Shown one piece after another: positions 1 through 8,172 of a DNA stretch of 64,000 nt; within the stretch, counting starts at the first letter, position 1, and the number at the start of each line of letters is the position of its first letter. The translations under genes and the position numbers were made by a program. The DNA is from Mycolicibacterium sp. TUM20985 (GTDB lineage: Bacteria > Actinomycetota > Actinomycetes > Mycobacteriales > Mycobacteriaceae): assembly GCF_030295745.1 (NCBI RefSeq), contig NZ_AP027291.1, forward strand, positions 1,860,001 to 1,924,000, read 5' to 3'. Under the pieces are notes generated by a model. That model ran no database searches and was not told where the DNA came from. It saw nothing but the letters and a program-made list of their open reading frames with translations.

Positions 1-607
1 GCTGGTCGGGGTCGTTGGTTCCGTCGAGCAATCTGTTCCGCACGACCTGGACCAGACCTCCAGTGACGAAATCGCTGATGAACTGATGCTGATCGGCGTC
101 GGCGAACAGTTGAAAGAATCGGTGCGCCTCCGACTGGAACACCCCGCCCTCGAAGAAGTCGTCGAGGATCTGGGTCTGGTCGGGGCTCTTCAGTCGCGAC
201 GTCGCCTGCTTCTTCAGTACGCCGGCGATCCCGCCGTGGAAGAAGTCGGTCAGCACCTCTCGTTGCTGCGGGTCTCCGAACGCGGCGAACAGCTGTACGT
301 AGATCGCGCTGGAGACGTGCGCCAAGACGGGATTGACCCGAGGATCGAACAGGGTGCTTCCGGGGGCGGCGAGCACTGGCTGTAGTGCTGGCGGTGGCGT
401 GAGTCGGGTCGACTGGGCGGCCAGTGCCACCCGGGTGGAGTCAACGATGCTAAGGGCATTGGGCGTCAGCGGGTTTGGTAGAGCGGTTGCCGACGCGACC
501 GTCACGGAAGCGACGACGAGGCAGAGCCAGCGCGGCGCAGCACCGCCCGCGGCGGGGTATCGGTGGCGCGCGGTGGACGTAGTGCGGGCCTGTGTTGGAC
601 GGCTCAC
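1..607 (-). CDS. Exported protein of unknown function (3' part beyond window)
   Basis: This reading frame runs off the left edge, so only about 202 N-terminal residues are visible. The start is a GTG at 605-607, preceded on the minus strand by GGGAG about seven bases upstream. The N-terminus has an Arg-rich stretch, then a hydrophobic segment (WLCLVVASVTVASATAL) typical of a Sec signal peptide or membrane anchor. The mature part is rich in Phe/Asp segments such as DFFHGG and DDFFEGG, a repeated 'FF.GG' pattern about 30 residues apart that suggests internal repeats. I do not recognise a catalytic motif. It lies upstream of a PE-PPE hydrolase on the same strand, so both may be surface or secreted proteins. 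Function unknown; codon usage and RBS support a real gene. Confidence 0.7.
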   Translation of the reverse strand, partial: MSRPTQARTTSTARHRYPAAGGAAPRWLCLVVASVTVASATALPNPLTPNALSIVDSTRVALAAQSTRLTPPPALQPVLAAPGSTLFDPRVNPVLAHVSSAIYVQLFAAFGDPQQREVLTDFFHGGIAGVLKKQATSRLKSPDQTQILDDFFEGGVFQSEAHRFFQLFADADQHQFISDFVTGGLVQVVRNRLLDGTNDPDQ

Positions 608-943
608 GATGGGCTCCCTCGCCGACAGATGTCAACAGTTGGTGACTTTACGGTAGGCCGACCCGACGGCCGTGTCGACGGTCGGTGACTTAGTCCCGAG
701 GGAGTCATGGGCGATGGCGATCTGCCGACCACACCCTGGTAGTGGGCCGTGCCGACGCTCGTCGAGCGGCGACTACTGCATTTCCGCCCATGGACGGCCA
801 ACGGTACCTTCGAGCCTCGCTCGGACGGTGCCTTCACCTACGCGCCGGCCGCCAACTACAACTGCACCGATTAATTCACCTAACAGGTCAACGACGGGAC
901 CGTCGACAGCGCGATTGCGACTGTCACCCTCAACGTCAGCTAG
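608..943. other. Gene-free stretch holding a decayed repeat-domain relic
   Basis: No intact gene is supported here. The left part holds the upstream region of the exported-protein gene at 607. The right part (785-943, plus strand) holds a decayed domain, listed separately. Apparent reading frames on both strands have no RBS and unnatural composition. Confidence 0.5.
785..943 (+). pseudogene. Relic of a cadherin-like/tandem-repeat adhesin domain
   Basis: Read in the frame ending at the TAG 941-943, the translation contains ANGTFEPRSDGAFTY, then APAANYNCTD, a stop, FT, a second stop, then QVNDGTVDSAIATVTLNVS. This matches the consensus of cadherin-like/VCBS 'tandem-95' repeats ([25 protein letters not shown]). 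The two in-frame TAA codons sit where Ser and Tyr of SFTYQ are expected, which fits point mutations of TCA and TAC. No start codon or upstream repeat is recognisable, so this looks like the C-terminal end of a lost surface protein. Its stop abuts the stop of the convergent PE-PPE gene. The identification is by consensus pattern only. Confidence 0.55.
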
Positions 944-2479
944 TTAGGCGGCGTTGGCTTCTCCGGCTCCATCGTCGCCACCGGACTCGCCGGCACCGGT
1001 CCCCGTGGTCGATCCGTTTGTACCCGTCGTCGTCGTGGTGGTCGCGCCGCCGGTCGCCGGACCCGCCGGGTCGGTTCCGCCGCCGGGGACGGCCATGTTG
1101 CCGTCGGAGGTCACGGTCGGATGCAGACCGTCGCCGGTCGGCCCGGGACGCGATGTCGTCGAGGGCGGGTTCGACGCCGTCGTGGGGGGAGTGGCCGAAG
1201 CTGTCGACGACGGAGTGGCCGAAGCTGTCGACGACGGAGTGGACGACGTCGACTCGGTGCCCGTGGCGACGCTCGAATCCGGCGTGACGGTCGGGGTGGC
1301 CGTTGGAACGGACGACGCCGTCGGTGTCGGCGAGTTCTCGTTGCCCACCAGCGTCATTCGCGATTGGGCGCCCTGGATTTGTGGTGCGACCAACGGTGTC
1401 GGCGCGGCAGGCACCAGGTTGCCGAGCGGATCGGGCAGCGTGGTGGGCGCAGTCCCGCCCGACAACAGATTGGTTACGCCCTGGCTGATCGCTCCGGGCA
1501 GCCCGAGGAAGGCCCCGATGACGTTCTGCGGCGGGACGATCAGCGAGAACGCGATGGGTGTCGCTGGATCGGCGTTCACACGATCGGTGTAGCCCATGTC
1601 GACCAATAGGCGAAGCAGCGGTTCCACGGCGCTGATGAAGGGTTCGGCGAAGGGGGAAGTCCCTGTCTGCCTTGCCAATTCCCGCAGTGGTCCGAGCAGC
1701 GGGAGAGCCCTGTAGTAGAGAACGTAGGTGTCGGTACCGCCGGCGGTGTTGTGAACCTGAGTCACGTAGGCGGGGCTGGTACCGGGCACTAGCGGGTCAT
1801 AGGCCTCGTCCGGATGCGAATACCGGAGCGACAGAACGGTGTTGAGCAGTGATAGCGGGTTGAAGTACGCGGGGAAGTCGCCGTAGGGGTCGTACTCGTT
1901 CGCGATGTAGGTCGTGTCGTACCTCGTCGCCTGGCCGGGGCACATCGCGTCGATGAGGCCTGGAATCGCGATGCCGGGGAAGCGTTGAAACAAGCCGCCA
2001 TTGGGAGCGAAGGGATTTGCGATCTGGACGAAGCTGAGCTGAGTGGGCAACGGGGCCAGGGACGGATCGAGTTGCTGTAGGTTGCGTCGCACCTGCTCCA
2101 CGGTCAGTGTCCCCGCCGAATAGGCCGTGACGACGATCAACGGTTCCGTGGCATACGTGTCGACGATTGCCTGGTTGAGCAGCGGTGTGCCGGCATCGCG
2201 GCTGGCCGCCAGATTGAGCCCGGAGTCGTACTGCAATCCGGCGTACTGGTAGCCCGCGGGCACGACAGTTCCGCTCAGCTTGTTCGGCAGGCGAACACCA
2301 GTGTTATCGCCGAGGCCCCCAACGCCGATCACGGTGTTGGCCAATTCGACCGCGGAGCTGGCGGCGGTGGTGTTCGTTGCGTGCCCCAGAACCAGTGCGC
2401 TGGAGATCCCCGCAGCGGCCGCGCCGGCCAGAACGGCCTTGCGCGCGCGACGCGACTTCGTCATCCGGTGCTTTGCCAT
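944..2479 (-). CDS. Exported PE-PPE-domain serine hydrolase with Ser/Thr/Pro-rich tail
   Basis: The 511-residue protein starts at an ATG preceded by AGGGGG. Residues 1-39 form a signal peptide: basic MAKHRMTKSRRARK followed by an Ala-rich hydrophobic core. Residues about 44-300 resemble the PE-PPE domain (alpha/beta hydrolase of the cutinase-like type) found after PE or PPE modules in mycobacteria, but here without either module. The likely nucleophile is Ser121 in TAYSAGT, a variant of GxSxG with Ala at the first Gly. From about residue 385 the tail is low-complexity Ser/Thr/Pro/Gly, including a perfect 8-residue duplication. Such a tail would place the catalytic domain away from the cell surface. 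Substrate unknown; lipid or ester hydrolysis is inferred from the family. Confidence 0.8.
   Translation of the reverse strand: MAKHRMTKSRRARKAVLAGAAAAGISSALVLGHATNTTAASSAVELANTVIGVGGLGDNTGVRLPNKLSGTVVPAGYQYAGLQYDSGLNLAASRDAGTPLLNQAIVDTYATEPLIVVTAYSAGTLTVEQVRRNLQQLDPSLAPLPTQLSFVQIANPFAPNGGLFQRFPGIAIPGLIDAMCPGQATRYDTTYIANEYDPYGDFPAYFNPLSLLNTVLSLRYSHPDEAYDPLVPGTSPAYVTQVHNTAGGTDTYVLYYRALPLLGPLRELARQTGTSPFAEPFISAVEPLLRLLVDMGYTDRVNADPATPIAFSLIVPPQNVIGAFLGLPGAISQGVTNLLSGGTAPTTLPDPLGNLVPAAPTPLVAPQIQGAQSRMTLVGNENSPTPTASSVPTATPTVTPDSSVATGTESTSSTPSSTASATPSSTASATPPTTASNPPSTTSRPGPTGDGLHPTVTSDGNMAVPGGGTDPAGPATGGATTTTTTGTNGSTTGTGAGESGGDDGAGEANAA
1189..1236. repeat. 24-bp tandem repeat (2 copies) in PE-PPE gene
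   Basis: GAGTGGCCGAAGCTGTCGAC plus four bases is present twice in perfect tandem (1189-1212, 1213-1236) with the start of a third copy. It encodes a duplicated Ser/Thr/Ala octapeptide in the low-complexity tail, a candidate length-variable site. Confidence 0.85.
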
Positions 2480-3106
2480 GAGTACCCCCTAGTGCTCACA
2501 CGGTGAGCGTCAGTGCGTCCACCTAGGACGGTAACTGCATAGCTGCCAAGATCACTACATCTTTCGATGATCGTCGTCATCCGGTACCAAGTAGCTGAGC
2601 ACTCCGGCCACGGGGTCTGCGACCGTTGCCAACCAAGGACCCGGGAACGGCGGGACGACTACGCAACTTCATCCCTACCTCTTCTAAAGACCCCTCAGCC
2701 TCGTCAACATCGAGATCTCCGCCACCTACTCGCATACCCGGGCGAGTGCACACACCTTCTCGCAGGCGCTCACGACCGCCGTCAAGGGTGGGTACGCCTC
2801 GGCCCCTGACGTCCCGTCATTCGAGCGGCTGGACACGGAGCCGCCGGCGCGGACGTCTGACGTAGAAGTGTCAGTGTCGGAGCTGTCCGGCTTCTCCGCG
2901 GTCGCGGCGGGTGAACGTGGGTCATACGGCTGGTAGCCGGCGGCGGCGGCGTTCTCGCGAGTGGCCCACCCCGTGGGCGAGGCGTCCTTGGCCCGAAAAA
3001 CAGGTGCGCAAGATCGAGCGGAGAAAAAGTGTGCGAAACGGATTCGCTCGCTTCCCTATTCGGTGAACGCAGCCCAAGAGGGCCGCGATTACCCAAGGAG
3101 ACCAGC
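2480..3106. other. Long intergenic region with a possible coding relic
   Basis: This 627-bp region lies between divergent genes. It should hold promoters for the PE-PPE gene (leftward) and the DUF4189 gene (rightward). Nothing intact is coded. One open segment (2688-2934) has coding-like composition and is listed separately. Confidence 0.5.
2688..2934 (+). pseudogene. Possible 3' remnant of an unknown gene
   Basis: The frame is open from after a TAA at 2685 to a TAG at 2932-2934 and lacks a plausible start and RBS. Its translation reads like a protein C-terminus (VNIEISATYSHTRASAHTF, then ERLDTEPPARTSDVEVSVSE), with mainly G or C at third codon positions as in the neighbouring genes. I do not recognise the family. 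It could also be chance open frame in high-GC DNA, so confidence is low. Confidence 0.3.
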
Positions 3107-3499
3107 GTGACCACCAACCTCACCACCCCGCGCCGCCGGGCCATCGTCGCCAGCATGCTCGCCGCCGCAGCCGTCACCGGCGTACTCGGCTCCACGGCGC
3201 CGGCCGCCGCGGCCTCCGACAAGTACGTCGCTCTTTCCTACTCGCCCTCCTACCGGCACTACGCCTTCGGGATCAACGAGAACAAGGACGCCGCCGTCGG
3301 TCGATCGATGTTTGCGTGCAACGAACGTGCCGGAGCATGCCAGCTGTTGGCCTGGTCGAAGAACGGGTGCGTTGCGTTGGCGCAGGGAAATGGCGGCACC
3401 TACTACGGCTGGCACGGCGCGACCAAGACCGAGGCGCAGCAGGGGGCCAAGCAGCGGTCGGGTCCCGGAAGCTACGTGATCGACACCAAGTGCGTGTGA
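3107..3499 (+). CDS. Secreted DUF4189-family protein
   Basis: The 130-residue protein starts at GTG 3107, chosen because AAGGAG lies six bases upstream (3095-3100); earlier in-frame starts lack an RBS. Residues 1-34 form a signal peptide (TTPRRRAIVASMLAAAAVTGVLG, cleavage near APAAAA). The mature part has the DUF4189 pattern: AFGINENKDAAVGRSMF, CNERAGACQLLAW, NGCVALAQG, then W and C near the end. The conserved cysteines suggest disulfides outside the cell. In mycobacteria this family is secreted, with no defined enzyme activity. A strong hairpin follows nine bases after the stop, so it is probably a single-gene transcript. Confidence 0.85.
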   Translation: MTTNLTTPRRRAIVASMLAAAAVTGVLGSTAPAAAASDKYVALSYSPSYRHYAFGINENKDAAVGRSMFACNERAGACQLLAWSKNGCVALAQGNGGTYYGWHGATKTEAQQGAKQRSGPGSYVIDTKCV

Positions 3500-3507
3500 G
3501 TTTTCGG

Positions 3508-3543
3508 GCGTCGGCTCACCGTCTATGGACGGTGGGCCGACGC
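3508..3543 (+). terminator. Strong hairpin terminator after DUF4189 gene
   Basis: Two 16-bp arms (3508-3523 and 3528-3543) pair with one G-T wobble around a TATG loop. It starts nine bases after the DUF4189 stop. No U-tract follows, which is common for mycobacterial terminators. Confidence 0.75.
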
Positions 3544-3603
3544 GTCATTCGACCCTGGCCTGCGTCGACGCGACTGAGGGGGACCCGTTTGGTGGTCCAG
3601 TCG

Positions 3604-4425
3604 CTATGCGACTTGGGGTTGGTGGGTCGTGGTCCACTGTAGAGCGAACTCGGCTGGAGTGCGTTCGCCGTGGGCGGAGTGCGGCCTGTTGGCGTTGTAG
3701 TCGCAGCGCCAATCTTCGATGATCACGCGAGCCTCCAGCAGCGAGTAGAAGCGCCACGAGTTGAGCAGTTCATCACGTAGCCGACCGTTGAACGATTCGA
3801 TCCAGGCGTTCTGCCACGGCGAACCGGGATCGATGAAAAGCGAACCGGCACCGTTGAATCGGCACCAATCACTGACCGCGTGCGCCACGAACTCGGGACC
3901 GTTGTCGAAGCGCACGTAGTAGGGCGCCCCGTGGGCGAGGACCAGGCGATCCAAGACCTCGACGACACCGTCGGCGTCGATGGAGCGGTCGACTTCGATC
4001 GCGAGCGCTTCGCGGGTGAACTCGTCGATCACGTTCAACATCTTCATGGTGCGGCCATCGGCGGTGGTATCGAACTGAAAGTCCATCGCCCAGATCACAT
4101 TCGGACGGATCGGTGACATCGCGCCCACGGCGACACCGATACCGGTCAGACGCTTCTTCTTGCGGCGTTGCGGGACCCGCAGACCCTCCTCACGCCACAG
4201 ACGACGGATTCTCTTGTTGTTGACCTGCCAGCCAGCTCGGCGGGCCATCTTGGCTGCGCGCCGCCACCCCCAGCGAGGCCGGTCGGTGGAAAACCGGCGC
4301 AGCCAGGCACGTAACTCGGCCTCCTCCTCGGTGATCGGCGGTGGCGTCAGGCGCATCGTGGAGCGGTGGATGCCCACCACCGTGCACGCTCGGCGTTCGG
4401 ATACCCCGAACCGGTCGCGCAGCAC
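3604..4425 (-). CDS. IS3-family transposase OrfB (DDE integrase domain)
   Basis: OrfB carries the rve catalytic core. The DDE triad is visible as D115 (IWAMDFQF), D174 (RFDNGPEF) and E210 (WIESFNGRLRDE), with exactly 35 residues between the second D and the E, and an Arg seven residues after the E. An N-terminal HTH_21-like segment (RRWGW-type region around residue 50) precedes the core. OrfB is normally made as an OrfAB fusion by -1 frameshifting; its frame extends upstream without a stop as GKLLTPNRKRRAV into the OrfA end. The GTG at 4425 is only the first internal start. Its stop lies just inside the left inverted repeat. It looks full length and undamaged. Confidence 0.9.
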   Translation of the reverse strand: MLRDRFGVSERRACTVVGIHRSTMRLTPPPITEEEAELRAWLRRFSTDRPRWGWRRAAKMARRAGWQVNNKRIRRLWREEGLRVPQRRKKKRLTGIGVAVGAMSPIRPNVIWAMDFQFDTTADGRTMKMLNVIDEFTREALAIEVDRSIDADGVVEVLDRLVLAHGAPYYVRFDNGPEFVAHAVSDWCRFNGAGSLFIDPGSPWQNAWIESFNGRLRDELLNSWRFYSLLEARVIIEDWRCDYNANRPHSAHGERTPAEFALQWTTTHQPQVA

Positions 4426-4454
4426 CTGGACGGCGCGGCGCTTGCGGTTCGGGG

Positions 4455-4742
4455 TTAGAAGTTTCCCGCCGAAAGGTCCTTGAGCATGTCAATGTCGAGG
4501 GCCTGGTTGGCGACCAGCTTCTTCAACCGGGAGTTCTCCGACTCGAGTTCTTTGAGCCGTTTGGCCTCGTTCGCCTTCATGCCGCCGTACTGGGCAAGCC
4601 AGCGATGCCACGTCGACTCAGCGATCTCCAGATGCCGGCACACCTCGTCGAGTGCCTGACCGCCGGCGAGGAGCTTGTGGCCCTCGGCGAGCTTGCGAAT
4701 GATCTGATCCGGCGTATGCCGCCGGCGCTTGTTCGATGCCAT
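4455..4742 (-). CDS. IS3-family transposase OrfA (HTH and leucine zipper)
   Basis: The 95-residue OrfA starts at ATG 4742 (MASNKRRRHTPDQIIRKL). It has an N-terminal helix-turn-helix for recognising the element ends (about residues 10-50, including STWHRWLAQYGG) and a C-terminal coiled coil (KRLKELESENSRLKKLVANQ) that drives oligomerisation. Its last codons read GCG GGA AAC TTC TAA, which contain the slippery heptamer G GGA AAC, so a fraction of ribosomes should shift -1 into OrfB. This organisation is standard for IS3 elements. Confidence 0.9.
   Translation of the reverse strand: MASNKRRRHTPDQIIRKLAEGHKLLAGGQALDEVCRHLEIAESTWHRWLAQYGGMKANEAKRLKELESENSRLKKLVANQALDIDMLKDLSAGNF
4461..4467 (-). 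promoter_or_regulatory. Programmed -1 frameshift site GGGAAAC
   Basis: The heptamer GGGAAAC fits X XXY YYZ in the OrfA frame (G GGA AAC) two codons before the OrfA stop. Shifting back one base enters the open OrfB frame (GGG AAA CTT CTA). Confidence 0.7.
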
Positions 4743-4833
4743 GTCGTCGTCGATTCTTCCTGCCCGAACACTCGGGCAACAGAGTCGCACAACAACTGGA
4801 CCACTACGACGGGCTCACCTCACGACGACCTGG

Positions 4834-4907
4834 TGGAGCGGGCGACGGGAATCGAACCCGCGTAGCTAGTTTGGAAGACTAGGGCTCTACCATTGAGCTA
4901 CGCCCGC
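4834..4907 (-). tRNA. tRNA-Gly (anticodon TCC)
   Basis: On the minus strand the acceptor stem GCGGGCG (4907-4901) pairs with CGCCCGC (4844-4838). The D arm, the anticodon loop CTTCCAA with TCC, and the T arm with GGTTCGATTCC are all present. The terminal CCA is encoded (4836-4834). The IS right end lies only 11 bp beyond the 3' end. Confidence 0.97.
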
Positions 4908-5003
4908 GTTAGCACTGCACTTCGAGACTGTACCGGCGCCGACGTAGTCAAATCCAATTGATGTCGTCGGAAGCTAAGCCCGTAGTATCTCGGCAGTGAA
5001 GCA

Positions 5004-5077
5004 CGGGGTGTAGCGCAGCTTGGTAGCGCATCCGCTTTGGGAGCGGAAGGCCGCAGGTTCAAATCCTGTCACCCCGA
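5004..5077 (+). tRNA. tRNA-Pro (anticodon TGG)
   Basis: The acceptor stem CGGGGTG (5004-5010) pairs with CACCCCG (5070-5076). The anticodon stem TCCGC/GCGGA encloses the loop TTTGGGA with anticodon TGG, and the T arm GCAGGTTCAAATCCTGT follows. CCA is not encoded (CCG follows the discriminator). It sits 54 bp upstream of tig. Confidence 0.97.
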
Positions 5078-5131
5078 CCGGAACACGAACACCCCTCGAA
5101 CGAACGACACAGACATGCAAGGAGCGCAGCA

Positions 5132-6550
5132 GTGAAGAGCACCGTCGAGAAGTTGAGCCCCACCCGGGTTCGCATCAACGTGGAGGTGCCCTTCACCGAG
5201 TTGAAGGGTGACTTCGACCAGGCGTTCAAGGAAATGGCCAAGACGATCCGCATGCCAGGCTTCCGGCCAGGCAAGGTTCCGGTCAAGCTGCTGGAGTCGC
5301 GCGTCGACAAGCAGGCCATGTTGGACCAGGTCGTCGGCGAGGCCGTCCCTGCCCGCTACAGCGAGGCCCTCGCGAGCTCGGACGTGCAGCCCCTCGGGCA
5401 GCCCGAGATCGAGGTGACGAACAAGGAGTACGGCGGGGACCTGAAGTTCACCGCCGAGGTCGACGTCCGGCCCGAGATCGAGCTGCCCGAGCTGTCGACG
5501 CTGGCGTTCTCGGTCGACGCGATCGAGGTCACCGATGAAGAAGTCGACGCCGAGCTGCAGAACCTGCGCGCCCGCTTCGGCACGCTGACGGGTGTCGACC
5601 GGGCCGCTGAGGACGGCGACTTCGTCTCGATCGACCTGTCGGCGACCGTCGACGGCGAGGACGTTCCCGAGGCCAAGACCGAGGGCCTGTCGCACGAGGT
5701 CGGCTCGGGTCAGCTGATCGACGGTCTCGACGACGCGATCAAGGGCCTCGTAGCCGATGAGACCCGCGTCTTCCCGACCACGCTGGTCGCCGGTGATCAC
5801 GCCGGCCAGGAGGCTCAGGTCACCGTCACCGTCAAGTCCATCAAGGAACGCGAGCTTCCCGAGCCCGACGACGAATTCGCCCAGCTTGCAAGCGAATTCG
5901 ACACAATCGACGAACTCAAGGAAAGCCTCGTCGAGCAGGTGCGCCAGACGAAGCGCGTCGGCCAGGCCGAGCAGATCCGCGACAAGGCATTGGAGGCCCT
6001 GCTCGAGCAGGTCGAGGTGCCCCTGCCCGAGGCGATCGTTCAGGCGCAGGTCGACGACACCGTGCACAACGCCATCCACGGCCTCGACCACGACGAGACC
6101 AAGTTCGAGGAAGCGCTGGTCGCCGAGGGCAGCACCCGCGAGGAGTTCGACGCCGACAACCGCTCCAACGCGGAGAAGGCCGTCAAGACCCAGCTGTTGA
6201 TGGACGCCATCGCCGACAAGCTGGACATCCAGGTCGGCCAGAACGACCTCACCGAGCGACTGGTGCTCATGTCCCGGCAGTACGGCATCGAGCCGCAGCA
6301 GCTCCTGCAGGTGCTGCAGCAGAACAACCAGCTGCCCGCCATGTTCGCCGACGTCCGACGCGGCCTGACCATCGCCGTCGTGGTGCACGGTGCGACCGTC
6401 ACCGACTCCGAGGGCAACGAAGTCGACACCACGGAGTTCTTCGGACCGTCCACGCCGCCCGCGACCGACGAGGTCGAGGGCGCCATCGAAGACGCCGAGG
6501 ATGCCGGCGACGACGATGCCGACGAGGTCGAGGCCGACGAATCCAAGTGA
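5132..6550 (+). CDS. tig: Trigger factor (ribosome-associated chaperone)
   Basis: The 472-residue protein binds the ribosome near the exit tunnel and shelters nascent chains. The N-terminal ribosome-binding signature FRPGK is at residues 44-48 ([10 protein letters not shown]). A FKBP-type PPIase domain spans about 160-245 ([17 protein letters not shown] ... [16 protein letters not shown]), followed by the helical C-terminal arms. The end is a very acidic tail ([19 protein letters not shown]), usual in actinobacteria. The GTG start at 5132 has AAGGAG seven bases upstream. It lies just after tRNA-Pro and before clpP1-clpP2-clpX, the conserved mycobacterial order tig-clpP1-clpP2, which links folding with quality-control proteolysis. 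Confidence 0.97.
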   Translation: MKSTVEKLSPTRVRINVEVPFTELKGDFDQAFKEMAKTIRMPGFRPGKVPVKLLESRVDKQAMLDQVVGEAVPARYSEALASSDVQPLGQPEIEVTNKEYGGDLKFTAEVDVRPEIELPELSTLAFSVDAIEVTDEEVDAELQNLRARFGTLTGVDRAAEDGDFVSIDLSATVDGEDVPEAKTEGLSHEVGSGQLIDGLDDAIKGLVADETRVFPTTLVAGDHAGQEAQVTVTVKSIKERELPEPDDEFAQLASEFDTIDELKESLVEQVRQTKRVGQAEQIRDKALEALLEQVEVPLPEAIVQAQVDDTVHNAIHGLDHDETKFEEALVAEGSTREEFDADNRSNAEKAVKTQLLMDAIADKLDIQVGQNDLTERLVLMSRQYGIEPQQLLQVLQQNNQLPAMFADVRRGLTIAVVVHGATVTDSEGNEVDTTEFFGPSTPPATDEVEGAIEDAEDAGDDDADEVEADESK

Positions 6551-6653
6551 CGCTGTGAGCGAACGCCCCTCGTCCGAGGAGTGCTCGCCGCGCAGGTTTG
6601 GTTAGTGTCAGTTGAAACGAGTACGCAAACTCGAGAAAGCAGGTATTTCAGCC

Positions 6654-7247
6654 GTGACTGACATGCGTTCGGGCGCGTCGGGGCTCAACCTCATCGATTC
6701 CGTCTATGAGCGGTTGCTGGCCGAGCGGATCATCTTCCTGGGAACCCAGGTCGACGACGACATCGCCAATCGCCTCTGCGCGCAGATTCTGCTGCTGTCC
6801 GCCGAGGACCCCACCAAGGACATCAACCTCTACATCAATTCGCCCGGCGGATCAGTCACGGCGGGCATGGCCATCTACGACACGATGGTGCTCGCGCCAT
6901 GCGACGTCGCGACGTACGCGATGGGCCTCGCTGCATCGATGGGTGAATTCCTGCTCGCCGCAGGAACCAGGGGCAAGCGCTACGCCCTACCGCACGCGCG
7001 CATCATGATGCACCAGCCCAGCGCTGGCATCGGCGGTAGCGCCGCGGACATCGCGATCCAGGCCGAGCAGTTCGCGCTCACCAAGAAGGAGATGAACCGG
7101 CTCAACGCCGAGTTCACCGGTCAGACTCTCGATCGCATCGAGACCGACGCGGACCGCGACCGCTGGTTCACGGCTCCCGAAGCGCTCGAATACGGCTTCG
7201 TCGACCACATCATCACCCACGCCAACTTCAACGGGAGTGCCTCATGA
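6654..7247 (+). CDS. clpP1: ATP-dependent Clp protease proteolytic subunit 1
   Basis: The 197-residue serine peptidase forms a heptameric ring that in mycobacteria pairs with a ClpP2 ring to give the essential mixed ClpP1P2 barrel. With the GTG at 6654 as start the catalytic triad is Ser95 (GLAASMGEF), His120 (RIMMHQP) and Asp169 (DADRDRW). The start is uncertain: ATG 6663 and TTG 6612 are alternatives in frame, and the N-terminus ([21 protein letters not shown]) fits mycobacterial ClpP1 starting at or near 6654. Its stop overlaps the clpP2 start (ATGA), so the two are translationally coupled, as needed for equal subunit amounts. Confidence 0.96.
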   Translation: MTDMRSGASGLNLIDSVYERLLAERIIFLGTQVDDDIANRLCAQILLLSAEDPTKDINLYINSPGGSVTAGMAIYDTMVLAPCDVATYAMGLAASMGEFLLAAGTRGKRYALPHARIMMHQPSAGIGGSAADIAIQAEQFALTKKEMNRLNAEFTGQTLDRIETDADRDRWFTAPEALEYGFVDHIITHANFNGSAS

Positions 7248-7870
7248 CGCAACCTCAGGCGCGCTACATCCTTCCGTCGTTCATCGAGCACTCCAGCTTC
7301 GGCATGAAGGAGTCCAACCCGTACAACAAGTTGTTCGAGGAGCGCATCATCTTCCTCGGCGTGCAGGTTGACGATGCCTCGGCCAACGACATCATGGCGC
7401 AGCTGCTGGTGCTCGAGTCGCTGGATCCCGACCGCGACATCACCATGTACATCAACTCGCCGGGTGGCTCGTTCACCTCGCTGATGGCGATCTACGACAC
7501 CATGCAGTACGTCCGCGCCGACATTCAGACCGTCTGCCTCGGCCAGGCCGCGTCGGCCGCCGCGGTGCTGCTCGCCGCGGGCACGCCGGGCAAGCGGCTG
7601 GCACTGCCCAATGCGCGGATCCTGATCCATCAGCCCGCGGTGGGCGGGGCGATCCAGGGCCAGGTTTCCGACCTGGAGATCCAGGCCGCCGAGATCGAGC
7701 GCATGCGCACGCTGATGGACACGACGTTGGCCCGCCACACCGGCAAGGACGCCGCGGTCATCCGCAAGGACACCGACCGCGACAAGATCCTCACCGCGGC
7801 GGAGGCCAAGAACTACGGCATCATCGACACGGTGCTGGAGTACCGCAAACTGTCCGCCCAGCCCGCCTGA
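7244..7870 (+). CDS. clpP2: ATP-dependent Clp protease proteolytic subunit 2
   Basis: This 208-residue ClpP paralogue has the catalytic Ser104 ([10 protein letters not shown]) and His129 ([11 protein letters not shown]), with the Asp in the DTDRDK region. It differs from ClpP1 by an N-terminal extension ([21 protein letters not shown]), which is normal for ClpP2 and is processed in the cell. It shares ATGA with the end of clpP1. In mycobacteria the ClpP2 ring docks the ATPases ClpX or ClpC1, so the nearby clpX encodes a direct partner. Confidence 0.96.
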   Translation: MTQPQARYILPSFIEHSSFGMKESNPYNKLFEERIIFLGVQVDDASANDIMAQLLVLESLDPDRDITMYINSPGGSFTSLMAIYDTMQYVRADIQTVCLGQAASAAAVLLAAGTPGKRLALPNARILIHQPAVGGAIQGQVSDLEIQAAEIERMRTLMDTTLARHTGKDAAVIRKDTDRDKILTAAEAKNYGIIDTVLEYRKLSAQPA

Positions 7871-8172
7871 TCAACCGCCGCGCCCCGCGAGATTCGTGCC
7901 GGTCGCGCCTCGCTGGGCGCGAGTACGGTGGTCGCAGAACGTCTCATGTTGGTTGCGACGGCGACACGCCAGTGGCGCGAGGTGCGTTCCGGAGGGTCGC
8001 TGGCGATGGCAGGAGATATGTTCTCCATCAACGCAGGCAAATATCAACGGCGCGAATCGGCTTTATCGGTCGCAAGGTGCCGGAACATACGGGTAGCGTC
8101 GGGTCCACACCCGAGGTGAACCACCCAACCCAGACTTACCGACGGCGATCAGGAAAGTAGGGCCGCACGACA
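7871..8172. other. 302-bp intergenic region before clpX
   Basis: I see no gene. Short plus-strand open frames lack an RBS and have no recognisable product. The region probably carries the clpX promoter and leader; the bases just before clpX (GGAAAGTAGGG) resemble a weak ribosome-binding site. In M. tuberculosis other genes lie between clpP2 and clpX. Confidence 0.5.

Larger units (their letters stand above)
3575..4822 (-). mobile_element. Complete IS3-family (IS407-group-like) insertion sequence, 1248 bp
   Basis: Both ends are visible. The left end (3575-3613, starting TGAGG) and the right end (4822 back to 4783, starting TGAGG on the minus strand) form imperfect inverted repeats of about 39-40 bp that share CCCGT, GTGGTCCAGT and GCGACT with one indel. 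The element is flanked by a 4-bp direct repeat CGAC (3571-3574 and 4823-4826), the duplication size known for the IS407 group. It encodes two overlapping frames, OrfA and OrfB, joined by a -1 slippery heptamer. It appears intact and sits between the terminator of the DUF4189 gene and tRNA-Gly, 11 bp from the tRNA 3' end. Confidence 0.92.

Noticed and set aside
1189..1242. Short tandem repeat considered as a CRISPR or minisatellite array
   Set aside because: Only two 24-bp units without spacers, within a low-complexity coding tail. No CRISPR array or cas gene is present in the window.
5069..6388. A 439-codon open frame antisense to tig
   Set aside because: Composition is typical of an antisense shadow; trigger factor is certain.
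6551..6653. A ClgR-type operator upstream of clpP1
   Set aside because: I saw only partial CGC/GCG matches, not a convincing full motif, so none is claimed.
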